A DNA stretch of 64,000 nt from contig DJMJ01000031.1 of the NCBI GenBank assembly GCA_002435325.1, positions 39,207 to 103,206 on the forward strand, read 5' to 3'. The DNA comes from Nitrospira sp. UBA6493 (GTDB taxonomy: Bacteria; Nitrospirota; Nitrospiria; Nitrospirales; Nitrospiraceae). Shown here one piece after another: positions 8,798 to 16,862 of the stretch. How positions within the stretch are numbered: the first letter of the stretch is position 1; each line of letters opens with the position of its first letter. Position numbers and translations under genes: made by a program. The notes under the pieces were generated by a model. The model saw only the letters and a program-made list of their open reading frames with translations, had not been told where the DNA came from and did no database searches.

Positions 8798-9478
8798 ATG
8801 AGGGCCATCCAGCCCATTCAACGGCACGTCGATATTCGGTTTCTGGCCCTTCTTGTGCTCTGTTCGCTCCTTCCCTCTTGTCGAACCCAAGCGCCTCCGG
8901 TCGAACGGTTTCCAGGGTATCCCATCGGATATGTCGAGCGGGGAACTGCCTCCTGGTACGGGCCTGGATTCGACGGAAACAAGACGGCCAACGGCGAACG
9001 CTATGACATGCACAAGCTGACGGCCGCTCACCGGACGCTGCCCTTGGGATCTGTCGCGGTTGTGCGGTCTTTAACGTCCAACCGGCAAGTGACAGTTCGT
9101 ATTAACGATCGGGGTCCTTTCGCAAAAGGTAGAGTGCTGGATCTGTCTTTAGCCGGGGCGCAGGCGATTGGGATGATCGGAAACGGGACCGATCAGATCG
9201 AACTACGGGTGGTAAATTACGTTGAACGTACTGAAGGGATGGGGGTATTGCGGATTCAAGTCGGGGCATTTGCCGACCTGCAGAATGCGCGGGGTCTATT
9301 CGACCGTCTCAAATCCCAGTATCCAGGAGGGCGAATTACCCAAGTCGATTTGCCGGAGGGCCGGCGCTATCGGGTGCAGGTCGGGCAATTTGTGACCGAA
9401 TCCCAGGCCCAGGCGGCGTCGGCCTACCTGGATTCTCATTATAATGTGGAGTCGTTTATTATGCGTGACGACGGATGA
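8798..9478 (+). CDS. rlpA: RlpA-family septal lipoprotein with SPOR domain
   Basis: A 226-residue outer-membrane lipoprotein. The lipobox LPSC places the lipidated cysteine at residue 28. A double-psi beta-barrel follows (GTASWYGPGFDGNKTANGE through VRINDRGPF and the DLS segment), as in lytic transglycosylase RlpA, which cleaves glycan strands lacking stem peptides. The C-terminal 75 residues form a SPOR domain (LRIQVGAFADLQNARGLFDRL), which binds denuded peptidoglycan at the septum. The start at ATG 8798 overlaps no other gene. Activity of the barrel in this species is inferred. Confidence 0.9.
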   Translation: MRAIQPIQRHVDIRFLALLVLCSLLPSCRTQAPPVERFPGYPIGYVERGTASWYGPGFDGNKTANGERYDMHKLTAAHRTLPLGSVAVVRSLTSNRQVTVRINDRGPFAKGRVLDLSLAGAQAIGMIGNGTDQIELRVVNYVERTEGMGVLRIQVGAFADLQNARGLFDRLKSQYPGGRITQVDLPEGRRYRVQVGQFVTESQAQAASAYLDSHYNVESFIMRDDG

Positions 9479-9717
9479 CGCAGACTGGGATCCCTATCGC
9501 CCATCAGGTCATCCGCGTACTAGGCTGCAGTGAGTGGCATGTATAGAACAGATTGATTTTAATGCCTCTTTTTGCGAATAGCTTGCCCTGATCCGGCTCC
9601 TGTGATACATCTTGTCCTCAATGAGATCCATTCCCTCTACATGGTCTATCGCTTTTGATCGTCTCCTCACGAGGATGATGGGCGGCATCAGGCCAGGCCA
9701 GACTCCTTATCTATCTG

Positions 9718-9744
9718 GGCGAGCCATTGTGGCTCGCCGTTTCT
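9718..9744 (+). terminator. Intrinsic terminator-like hairpin just before the CNNM gene
   Basis: GGCGAGCC (9718-9725) and GGCTCGCC (9731-9738) form a perfect 8-bp GC-rich stem with a five-base loop ATTGT, followed by GTTTCT. It lies 240 bp after rlpA and only 14 bases before the CNNM start codon, with the ribosome site AAAGG at 9749-9753 following directly. It may end the rlpA transcript or act as an attenuator for the downstream gene. Confidence 0.6.
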
Positions 9745-9758
9745 AATCAAAGGCCGTT

Positions 9759-11039
9759 ATGGATATCCTCATCCTTTTGGGATTGATCGGATTATCTGCT
9801 GTTATTTCAACGGCTGAGATCGGATTTTTTTCTGTTAATGAAACCCGTCTCCGGGCATTGGCCAAGAATGGCGATAAACGGGCAACGATGGCGCTGTCCC
9901 TCAGGAGCGATCCCCAGAAGCTCTTGTCCACCATTCTGGTTGGAGACCGGCTGGTGGGGACCGCCATTCCCATGTTTGCCACCTTTATTACGCTCAATGC
10001 CTACGGAGGAAAGACATTTTTCGACGAAGCCATCGCTGTAATGGTGGGCGTCCTGACCTTTGTTCTCCTGGTGTCGGTTGACGTGATTCCCAAGACCTTG
10101 GCTGCCAAGTTTGCCGTTCCTGTCACGCTGAACATGGCGTATCCCGTCTATGGCGTTCAGCTCATGCTCAAGCCGATTTTGTTCTTGATGGTCCCCCTCA
10201 TTCATAAGCTGACCGGTGGCAAGGGGCTGACTCTTCCGCTTGTGACGGAGGAGGAGCTCAAGATCATGCTTGATGAAGGGCGGAGAGCCGGTGAACTTGA
10301 ATCCGAAGAAGTGAAAATGATCAAGAATGTGTTCCAGCTGAAAGATATTACCGCCGGGGATGCTATGACGCCGCGCATCTATGTGTTCTCCCTGGATGGC
10401 AATTTACAGCTCAAGGAAGCGCAGGAGCTCCTCTATAATTCGAAGTACTCACGCATTCCGGTTTATGACGGGACACTCGACAATATTACCGGGATTCTCT
10501 ATAAGACAAAGGCCCTCACGGAGTTGGCCAAGGGGCGGATGGATGTCAAACTCAAAGATATCGCCAATCCGGCGCTATTTATCCCGGCCGGCAAGACGGC
10601 CGATGATTTGATGAAGCAGTTTCAGCAGGAAAAGCGGCATATGGGCATCGTCGTGAATGAGTTCGGCGGGGTCATGGGATTGGTGACGCTGGAGGATCTC
10701 CTTGAGGAAGTGGTCGGTGAAATCGTCGATGAGACTGACATTACCGAGGAGCTCATCAAGCGTATCGGCAAGAATCAAATTCTCGTTCATGGCAGGACCG
10801 AGGTGCGGAAGGTCAACGATTTCTTCAAGGTCGATTTGGGCGATGAGGCTTTGACTATCGGCGGGCTCATTCAAGACGAGCTGGGCCGCATTCCCAAAGC
10901 CGGTGAAGAATTGCACATCGGCCACTGCCGCCTGGTCGTGCATGAGGCCGACCCGCGCTCGATTCGCAGTGTGAATATCTATAAGGAAGAGAAAATCCCG
11001 GTTTCTGTCGAACCGCCCGCACTCAATCCTGTCAGCTGA
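9759..11039 (+). CDS. CNNM/CorC-family protein with CBS domains (hemolysin-C-like)
   Basis: A 426-residue membrane protein with three parts. The first is an N-terminal DUF21/CNNM domain with about four hydrophobic segments (residues 1-170). Next is a pair of CBS domains (about 205-325, including DAMTPRIYVFSLD and NEFGGVMGLVTLEDLLEEVVGEI). A C-terminal CorC_HlyC domain (about 345-415) follows. Family members transport or sense Mg2+ and Co2+; the old name hemolysin is misleading. ATG 9759 has AAAGG five bases upstream. It is transcribed alone, convergent with ligA. The terminator-like hairpin directly upstream suggests regulated read-through. Confidence 0.88.
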   Translation: MDILILLGLIGLSAVISTAEIGFFSVNETRLRALAKNGDKRATMALSLRSDPQKLLSTILVGDRLVGTAIPMFATFITLNAYGGKTFFDEAIAVMVGVLTFVLLVSVDVIPKTLAAKFAVPVTLNMAYPVYGVQLMLKPILFLMVPLIHKLTGGKGLTLPLVTEEELKIMLDEGRRAGELESEEVKMIKNVFQLKDITAGDAMTPRIYVFSLDGNLQLKEAQELLYNSKYSRIPVYDGTLDNITGILYKTKALTELAKGRMDVKLKDIANPALFIPAGKTADDLMKQFQQEKRHMGIVVNEFGGVMGLVTLEDLLEEVVGEIVDETDITEELIKRIGKNQILVHGRTEVRKVNDFFKVDLGDEALTIGGLIQDELGRIPKAGEELHIGHCRLVVHEADPRSIRSVNIYKEEKIPVSVEPPALNPVS

Positions 11040-11050
11040 TCCAATCTAGC

Positions 11051-13111
11051 TTATCGGTTGATCAAGTCGGTAAATTCCTGCTCCGATAGGACTGTTACGC
11101 CAAGCTTTTTCGCCTGATCGAGTTTCGATCCCGGATCGTGGCCTACGACCACATAGGAGGTGTGTTTACTCACGCTGGATGTGACGGCTCCGCCTTGCGT
11201 TTCAACCAGGCGCTTGGCGTCATCGCGGCTGTAGCCATCGAGTCCTCCCGTAAAGACGAACGTCTTTCCTGCCAACGGAAGAGGCCCTGTGGAATAGCTC
11301 ACCGGCCGTTCTTCGATGACTAGGCCAAGCGACCGGAGCTGGTCGATGACGCGGCGATTCGAGTCTTCTCGAAAGTACGAGACCAGGCTGGCTGAAATTT
11401 CCGGTCCGATTTCTTTGACGGCCTGGAGCCGCGCCTCGTCGGCATACATGATCGCATCGAGGGTGCCGAATTCTTTGGCAAGAATTTTGGCGATATGCTG
11501 GCCGACCTGCCTGATGCCCAGCCCCATTAAGAAACGATCGAGCGACACGTTTTTGCTCTGTTGAATGGCATCCAACAACAGCGTGGTCGATTTCTCCGCA
11601 AAGCCTTCGAGCGGCAGAAGTTGATTCCTGGTCAGGCGATAGAGATCGGCCAAATTGTTGACCAGCCCCTGGTCCACGAGCTGGGCCACGGTCTTTTTCC
11701 CGAGCCCCTCGATATTAAGCGCCTGTTTGGATGCGAAATGTTCGATTGCGCCTTTCAATTGCGCGACGCATCCGGCTTGGCCGGTGCAATAGTAATAGGC
11801 TCCTTCTCGTCCCACGGCCGATCCGCATACCGGGCAATGATCCGGCATTGTAAACGGATCGGAACGGGATTCACCGGGAACGGGGATCCGTTCCGCGATG
11901 GCCGGGATGACATCGCCGGCCCGTTCCACCTTGACCGTATCACCGACACGGATGTCTTTTCGCGCGACCTCATCGGCATTGTGCAGCGTCGCCCGGCTGA
12001 TCGTGACGCCACCGACCTCGACCGGTCGCAAGAGCGCCACCGGTGTGAGAGTCCCGGTGCGTCCGACTGAGACGACGATATCCTGCACCACCGTGATTTC
12101 CTTGCGCGGAGCAAATTTGAAGGCGATCGCCCATCGGGGGCTGCGGGATTTGAAGCCCAGCTGTTCTTGCCAGTCCCGGCGGTTCACTTTCACCACCAGG
12201 CCGTCGATTTCGTAGGGGAGGTCGTCGCGCAGCTGCTCCGTTTCACGATGGAAGGCGATGACCTCCTCGATAGTCTGGCAACGGCGTCGATGGCTGGGAA
12301 TGGGAAGTCCCCAATCGGCTAAGGCTTCGAGCTCATCCCAGTGTGAGTCGGGCGGTTCATCGGATATCGCCATGGCCTCATAACAAGTAATCACCAACGG
12401 GCGAGTCGCGGTGATGTGCGAGTCGAGCTGCCGCAGCGACCCGGCTGCCGCGTTGCGTGGATTGGCAAAGGCCTCATCGCCTCGTTCCGTGATCGTCCGG
12501 TTCAGTGCGTGGAAATCGTCGAGCTTCATGTAGACTTCGCCGCGCACGGCCAAGTGGGCGGGGGGAGATGAAACCAGGCGCAGATGCAGAGGAAGGGAGC
12601 GGATCGTCCTGAGGTTCACCGTTACATCCTCGCCAATGGTTCCGTCGCCCCTCGTCGAGCCGCGGACCAACCGGCCTTGTTCATAGACCAGCTCGACGGA
12701 AAGACCGTCGAACTTCGGTTCGACGGTATACTCTATTTGCTGGATTTCCAGCTCCCGCTTCATCCGTTGGTCGAAGGCCAGGACGTCGGCCAGATCGACG
12801 ATGGAGTCTAGGCTCAGCATCGGCCGCTCATGCCGGACCTTGCCCAGTTCATCGAGCGGTGGCGCCCCGACCCGCTGGGTCGGAGAATCGACGGTTACCA
12901 GGTCCGGATGGGCGGATTCCAATTCGCTGAGTTCACGGAACAAGCGGTCATATTCGCCGTCGGAAATTTCCGGACGATCTTTGACGTAGTACAGATAGTC
13001 ATGGCGGCGGATTTCCTGCCTCAGCCAGTCGATGCGTTTCATGGCAGAAGAACTGGTGCCGCCCGATGGCGGCGGATCTGCAGGCAGATTATCGAATAAA
13101 TCGTGCGGCAT
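11051..13111 (-). CDS. ligA: NAD-dependent DNA ligase LigA
   Basis: It seals nicks using NAD+ in replication and repair. The 686-residue protein shows an N-terminal Ia domain (YYVKDRPEISDGEYD, NMN binding), the adenylated Lys133 in EPKFDG, an OB fold, a four-Cys zinc finger (CPVC...C...C), helix-hairpin-helix repeats and a C-terminal BRCT domain (GKTFVFTGGLDGYSR). The frame stays open up to 13594, but that extension is antisense-like sequence of the gene upstream. The natural start is ATG 13111, giving a normal LigA N-terminus. It overlaps the last 23 bases of the 641-residue gene, so translational coupling is likely. Confidence 0.95.
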   Translation of the reverse strand: MPHDLFDNLPADPPPSGGTSSSAMKRIDWLRQEIRRHDYLYYVKDRPEISDGEYDRLFRELSELESAHPDLVTVDSPTQRVGAPPLDELGKVRHERPMLSLDSIVDLADVLAFDQRMKRELEIQQIEYTVEPKFDGLSVELVYEQGRLVRGSTRGDGTIGEDVTVNLRTIRSLPLHLRLVSSPPAHLAVRGEVYMKLDDFHALNRTITERGDEAFANPRNAAAGSLRQLDSHITATRPLVITCYEAMAISDEPPDSHWDELEALADWGLPIPSHRRRCQTIEEVIAFHRETEQLRDDLPYEIDGLVVKVNRRDWQEQLGFKSRSPRWAIAFKFAPRKEITVVQDIVVSVGRTGTLTPVALLRPVEVGGVTISRATLHNADEVARKDIRVGDTVKVERAGDVIPAIAERIPVPGESRSDPFTMPDHCPVCGSAVGREGAYYYCTGQAGCVAQLKGAIEHFASKQALNIEGLGKKTVAQLVDQGLVNNLADLYRLTRNQLLPLEGFAEKSTTLLLDAIQQSKNVSLDRFLMGLGIRQVGQHIAKILAKEFGTLDAIMYADEARLQAVKEIGPEISASLVSYFREDSNRRVIDQLRSLGLVIEERPVSYSTGPLPLAGKTFVFTGGLDGYSRDDAKRLVETQGGAVTSSVSKHTSYVVVGHDPGSKLDQAKKLGVTVLSEQEFTDLINR

Positions 13112-15014
13112 AGCTTCGGATCTCGTGACCATTGAGTACATGAAAGCGGCGAAGCCGGTCGAGCGTCTGACTTGAAAATCTGGAAAGCGGCAGGGTGACG
13201 AGCCTGCGCCCATATTGTCGGGCGATCCATCTCCAGCGCGCGCGCGGCGGAATCGGCGAGACGATGGCGATATGAGGCTCGCGCGTATGGGCCGCGCCGG
13301 CCGCGATGAGCCGCTCCTCCAGCGTGGTCGCGAAGGCCAGATGGGGATCGCTCCAGATGTCCGGTATCGGGCGCGGTGGAAAGAGAAACAGTGCGCCTCC
13401 GTATCGCGATTGGCCGATGCCGGGGCCGACCATGTCATCCGCGAAAGGCGTGGCGTAAAAACACAGGGTCGATTCTTCCTGATGCTCGGCAAACCAGGTG
13501 GCTTGCCAGGAGTAAGTCTGAGGATCAGCGGGGGTGTCGAAGAGGAAGATGACCACTTCCACATTACCACGGGCCGGGGGAATTTCCCGCACATAGAGAT
13601 CCATGCGCGGCAGGGCGGCGGCGTTGGTCCCGATGGCTCCGCCTGCCGGGTGCCGCCCTCCGAGCCACCGGCGCAGGCTTTCCCGAAGATCGATTCCGTC
13701 TTTCATGGATGTCGAAAATTTTTCTGTCTTGGCCAAATCGGCGCCGATAAGGGCGCGTGCCTGTTCGCGGACATGGGTATTGAAGCTCTCGATTTTCTGG
13801 TCTTCCGGAGGCCAGGAACATTGGCGCTGCGGATTCCAGAGATAGGACCATTCGCGGCTGGTTCGCCGGTCCGGCTTCGGCCGCAAGGAGAGTGAGCGCC
13901 AGGCTAGCGGCGCTCCTTGCAGCCGATTCTTGGCCTGAGCCAATGTCCCGCCAGGCAGCTCCATCTGGTCGATGCCCACCGTGACCGATTCAAGCCGAGA
14001 CCAGTCTTGCTCGCCTTGATAGCCATAGTCTTTGGCCGTCTTCAGCAGCATGACGGCAAAATCGTCTCCGGCCGTTTGTTTGGCCGCCATCACCAGTGAA
14101 TAGAGCGACGGAGTGAGCCGCCGCTCCAGCAAGGTTATGTTCCGCACATACTGGAGGAGCGCTTGGAGAATTTGCGGGGTGACCCAATCCGGAATCGACG
14201 CGCCTTCGGCACGATGCCGCTCAATCCAACGCGTCCGCGTTTCGATGAGCAGTTCTTTCACGCCGTCGATCGCCAGATTCCAATCGGATCGGACTTCGGC
14301 TCTCCGGCGCTCATAGAGCTCCGTCAGAAAGGGCAGTTCGCCGAGCACAAAGTAGAGGGAATCCCGGTTCACCGCGCAGCGGGCAGGCCGTTCGCGCAGC
14401 GATTCAGGTGCCTCGTAGAGAGCACGGGCCTGATAGGAGGCTCGCAGCCAGGGCCAATCGGCAAAGTGGCAGAGGCAGAGAATCGATGCATGGTCGAGTT
14501 CCAGCTCATGCAGGCGAAAGGCCATCCAGGCAATGCGTTGAGCCTGTTGCGATCCTGGGAGAGGAGTGGCCAGAGAAGGGACGGTGGCCGCCGCCAGCGC
14601 GGGGAGCGACACGGATTTGAGGGCATAGGGATCCGGTCCAATAAAGGGAGTCGCTTCAAACTGGACGACCTCTCGATCGATATAGGCGCGAGGAATGCCT
14701 TCGCCCATCGCCACGCGAATGCCCATGATCACAGCCTGGCAGGGATCGACGGGAACGAAATTGACGGTCGTATGTTCATTTTGGGCGGGCTCAGGCAGAA
14801 CGACTAGGCTGATCTGGGGGAGATGGGCCACGGCTTGTTCGACGGAATCCTCGAACGAGGGCGGGAGCGGCACCGCCAAGCAATCGTAGTGCTTGCCGAT
14901 CAGCGTTTCGCGCACTTCCCGGGCGATGTCGCCGCTGCCATGCAGCACCGGCAGCAGGTCGATCTTGGGCGAGAGGCCGAGCACGCGCGCGTCATCCGGT
15001 GTGAAGCGAGCCAT
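13089..15014 (-). CDS. Large protein of unknown function coupled to a MoxR-type ATPase
   Basis: A 641-residue cytosolic protein, with no signal peptide or membrane segment and many Trp and Arg. Residues 20-125 (VLHGSGDIAREVRETL ... VNFVPVDPCQAVIMGI ... IPRAYID) have a layout like the TraB/ChaN-related region of DUF5682 proteins, which often accompany MoxR ATPases. The similarity is structural impression only, and no catalytic motif can be named. The rest is mainly helical. Its ATG directly follows the TGA of the ATPase gene (TGAATG), and it overlaps ligA by 23 bp. The coupling implies the protein is a partner or substrate of the ATPase. Confidence 0.75.
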   Translation of the reverse strand: MARFTPDDARVLGLSPKIDLLPVLHGSGDIAREVRETLIGKHYDCLAVPLPPSFEDSVEQAVAHLPQISLVVLPEPAQNEHTTVNFVPVDPCQAVIMGIRVAMGEGIPRAYIDREVVQFEATPFIGPDPYALKSVSLPALAAATVPSLATPLPGSQQAQRIAWMAFRLHELELDHASILCLCHFADWPWLRASYQARALYEAPESLRERPARCAVNRDSLYFVLGELPFLTELYERRRAEVRSDWNLAIDGVKELLIETRTRWIERHRAEGASIPDWVTPQILQALLQYVRNITLLERRLTPSLYSLVMAAKQTAGDDFAVMLLKTAKDYGYQGEQDWSRLESVTVGIDQMELPGGTLAQAKNRLQGAPLAWRSLSLRPKPDRRTSREWSYLWNPQRQCSWPPEDQKIESFNTHVREQARALIGADLAKTEKFSTSMKDGIDLRESLRRWLGGRHPAGGAIGTNAAALPRMDLYVREIPPARGNVEVVIFLFDTPADPQTYSWQATWFAEHQEESTLCFYATPFADDMVGPGIGQSRYGGALFLFPPRPIPDIWSDPHLAFATTLEERLIAAGAAHTREPHIAIVSPIPPRARWRWIARQYGRRLVTLPLSRFSSQTLDRLRRFHVLNGHEIRSYAARFIR

Positions 15015-15959
15015 TCAACGTCCCGGGTGTAGAGGGTCGTCTTCTTCAAAAAAGAAGTCGCCCAGGCCTTTGGGAAGCGAGTGCTCGCCCAGGGCGCGGG
15101 TTCTTCGCCGCGACTGGTCTTCCAGGTTGAGCGATTCCGGCCCCAGCACTTTGACGAGGGCTTCCTGCCAGAGCCGGTCAATGGCGGCCGGGTGGGCGGG
15201 ATTCTGCGCCAGCCGCTTGATCGCATATTGAATCAGGTGCAGCCCGTCCCGGATCGAGTACTCGAGATTGAGCTGGTGGGCGTCCTGGAGGAAGCTGACG
15301 GCGAGGGTCAAGACTTCGTTTGCGGCGAATGGCAGGTGGTAGCGCAGGATTGCCAGCTCCTCTTCCCGCGAAGGAAAGCCCAGGCCCAGCGTGGGTTGGA
15401 GCCGGGAGAGAATATAGTCCGGCACTTCATAGGTCGAGGCGTCTTCGTTCATTGTGACGCAGCAGCGAAAGTGTTCATGAGCCTGAATCAGAATGCCGGC
15501 GATGATCGACTCCACACTGCGCCGGTGATCCAGGAGCGGAGCCAGCGAGGCCCAGCTTTTTTCGTTCATCCGGTTGCCTTCGTCGAGGACGCAGATGCTG
15601 CCCGTCAGCACGGCTGTCACGAGCGGCGATGCATGGTAGGCAATCGTGCCGGATTCCGCGAGGACCGGTGTAATCAGCAGATCTTCCGGCCTGGTGTCGG
15701 CGGTGCATTGAAAGACATACAGATCCTGTTTGCGCTCCTTGGCGCCGGCCATGGCCAAGGTTGTCTTGCCGATCCCGGGGGGGCCGGTAATGCGGGGCGA
15801 GAGCGGCAGATCACGGGGATCCACCATCAGCCAGCAGGCCAGCAGCTGCTGCAACGGCTCCCGGCTCCCGATCCATTCTTGCAGAGAGGGCATCGGTTGA
15901 GCCAGATGCAGGGTGATTCCCCGGACGACCATTGTTCTGGGGGGCGATGCGGACATCAT
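15015..15959 (-). CDS. MoxR-type AAA+ ATPase
   Basis: A 314-residue AAA+ ATPase with Walker A GPPGIGKTT (residues 59-67), Walker B ICVLDEGNRM, a sensor-1 VTMNEDAST segment and an arginine-finger region SRLQP. MoxR ATPases act as chaperones that insert cofactors or remodel partner complexes, usually together with VWA-domain proteins. No VWA gene is present here; the partner seems to be the next gene. The frame extends upstream to 16046, but ATG ATG at 15959/15956 with GGAG 12 bases before is the best start. The extension would cross the intergenic promoter region. Confidence 0.85.
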   Translation of the reverse strand: MMSASPPRTMVVRGITLHLAQPMPSLQEWIGSREPLQQLLACWLMVDPRDLPLSPRITGPPGIGKTTLAMAGAKERKQDLYVFQCTADTRPEDLLITPVLAESGTIAYHASPLVTAVLTGSICVLDEGNRMNEKSWASLAPLLDHRRSVESIIAGILIQAHEHFRCCVTMNEDASTYEVPDYILSRLQPTLGLGFPSREEELAILRYHLPFAANEVLTLAVSFLQDAHQLNLEYSIRDGLHLIQYAIKRLAQNPAHPAAIDRLWQEALVKVLGPESLNLEDQSRRRTRALGEHSLPKGLGDFFFEEDDPLHPGR

Positions 15960-16052
15960 AGGCGCACAATTCTCCGTGAGGCAGTTCGTTATGGTTGGGA
16001 CGGTAACATAGCGATAGGGGAGGGTCAAACCCCTGATGGGGGCCAATTCGCT

Positions 16053-16081
16053 TTGACTTTCACGACGTTGGACCGTATTCT
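16053..16081 (+). promoter_or_regulatory. Promoter for the LysM lipoprotein gene and probably the trp operon
   Basis: TTGACT (16053-16058) and TATTCT (16076-16081) are separated by exactly 17 bp, matching sigma-70 at 5 of 6 and 4 of 6 positions. Transcription would begin near 16088, about 92 nt before the LysM gene. No equally good promoter was seen between that gene and trpE (14-bp gap). No Trp-rich leader peptide or attenuator hairpin pair is visible. Confidence 0.5.
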
Positions 16082-16179
16082 AATGGACCTTTGTCGCTGC
16101 AATGGGGCTATGTGCATTGTGGGTACCGAGTAAACGCCGTCCATCCGGCCGATGCCGGAGACAGCAAAGGAGGCACACG

Positions 16180-16848
16180 ATGAACAGGGAGGGTTTGCGA
16201 GTGGACGATCAGAGACCCAGAATGGTGGCCATGGGATTGGCAGTGGTCTGTACCACGCTGCTCTTGAACGGGTGTGTCGTGCTGGAGGAAAAGTATAACG
16301 CCGAGAAAACCAGGAGCTTGAACTTTCAACGGCTGCTGGCGCAGGAAGAAAAACGGACCGCCGAACTTGATAGCGAGGTAAAACGGACCAAGAAAGAGTT
16401 GGCGGAATTTGAAGCACGCAACCGCGAATTGTCCGCGCAAGTCCAGTCTGCACGAGAGCAGATGGGGCGATTGCAGGAAGAAACGGATGCTGTTCGCGAA
16501 GCGGCCATGTTGGAGCGCAAGGCGATGGAAGACATGCGGAAAATGTCTTCGTCGTCGGGCAAGGCGAAGAAGGCGGATGGGATGGCCTCCGTTCCCCGCG
16601 AGGCAGACCATAGCCTGCAGGATTTGACGAAGGATGTTTCCGGCCTGCCCGATCTGGCAGAGACGCCAAAGCCCTCTGCAAAGGCTGCAACGGCGACCGG
16701 CGCGATGGTGCATGTGGTGAAACCGGGTGAAACGCTTTTCCGTATTAGCCGCCGGTATGGCGTCGAGGTCGACAAGCTCAAGAAGTGGAACAAGCTGCCG
16801 GATGACATTATTGAAGTCGGGCAGAAATTGATCGTTGGAAACGAGTAA
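16180..16848 (+). CDS. Coiled-coil lipoprotein with C-terminal LysM domain
   Basis: A 222-residue predicted lipoprotein. Lipobox LLNGC puts the lipidated cysteine at residue 32. Residues 40-125 are a charged Glu/Lys/Arg coiled coil, then comes a Ser/Lys/Ala linker, and a LysM peptidoglycan-binding domain fills about residues 174-219 (VKPGETLFRISRRYGVEVDKLKKWN). ATG 16180 follows AAAGGAGG with ideal spacing; longer in-frame starts lack this. It probably tethers the outer membrane to the cell wall or organises a wall enzyme (inference). It precedes trpE by only 14 bp. Confidence 0.85.
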   Translation: MNREGLRVDDQRPRMVAMGLAVVCTTLLLNGCVVLEEKYNAEKTRSLNFQRLLAQEEKRTAELDSEVKRTKKELAEFEARNRELSAQVQSAREQMGRLQEETDAVREAAMLERKAMEDMRKMSSSSGKAKKADGMASVPREADHSLQDLTKDVSGLPDLAETPKPSAKAATATGAMVHVVKPGETLFRISRRYGVEVDKLKKWNKLPDDIIEVGQKLIVGNE

Positions 16849-16862
16849 CGCACCAATCTCCC

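Noticed and set aside
9479..9758. M-box or Mn2+ riboswitch before the CNNM gene
   Set aside because: The conserved core sequences of these classes are not found by eye; only the final hairpin is certain.
13112..13594. N-terminal extension of LigA by 161 residues
   Set aside because: It is the antisense-phase reading of the upstream 641-residue gene; LigA has its normal N-terminus at ATG 13111.
15081..16133. 350-residue plus-strand frame opposite the MoxR ATPase
   Set aside because: Antisense shadow of a gene with clear Walker motifs.
16088..16179. Trp leader peptide and attenuator before the trp operon
   Set aside because: The small frames here carry at most one Trp codon, and no terminator/antiterminator pair is seen.
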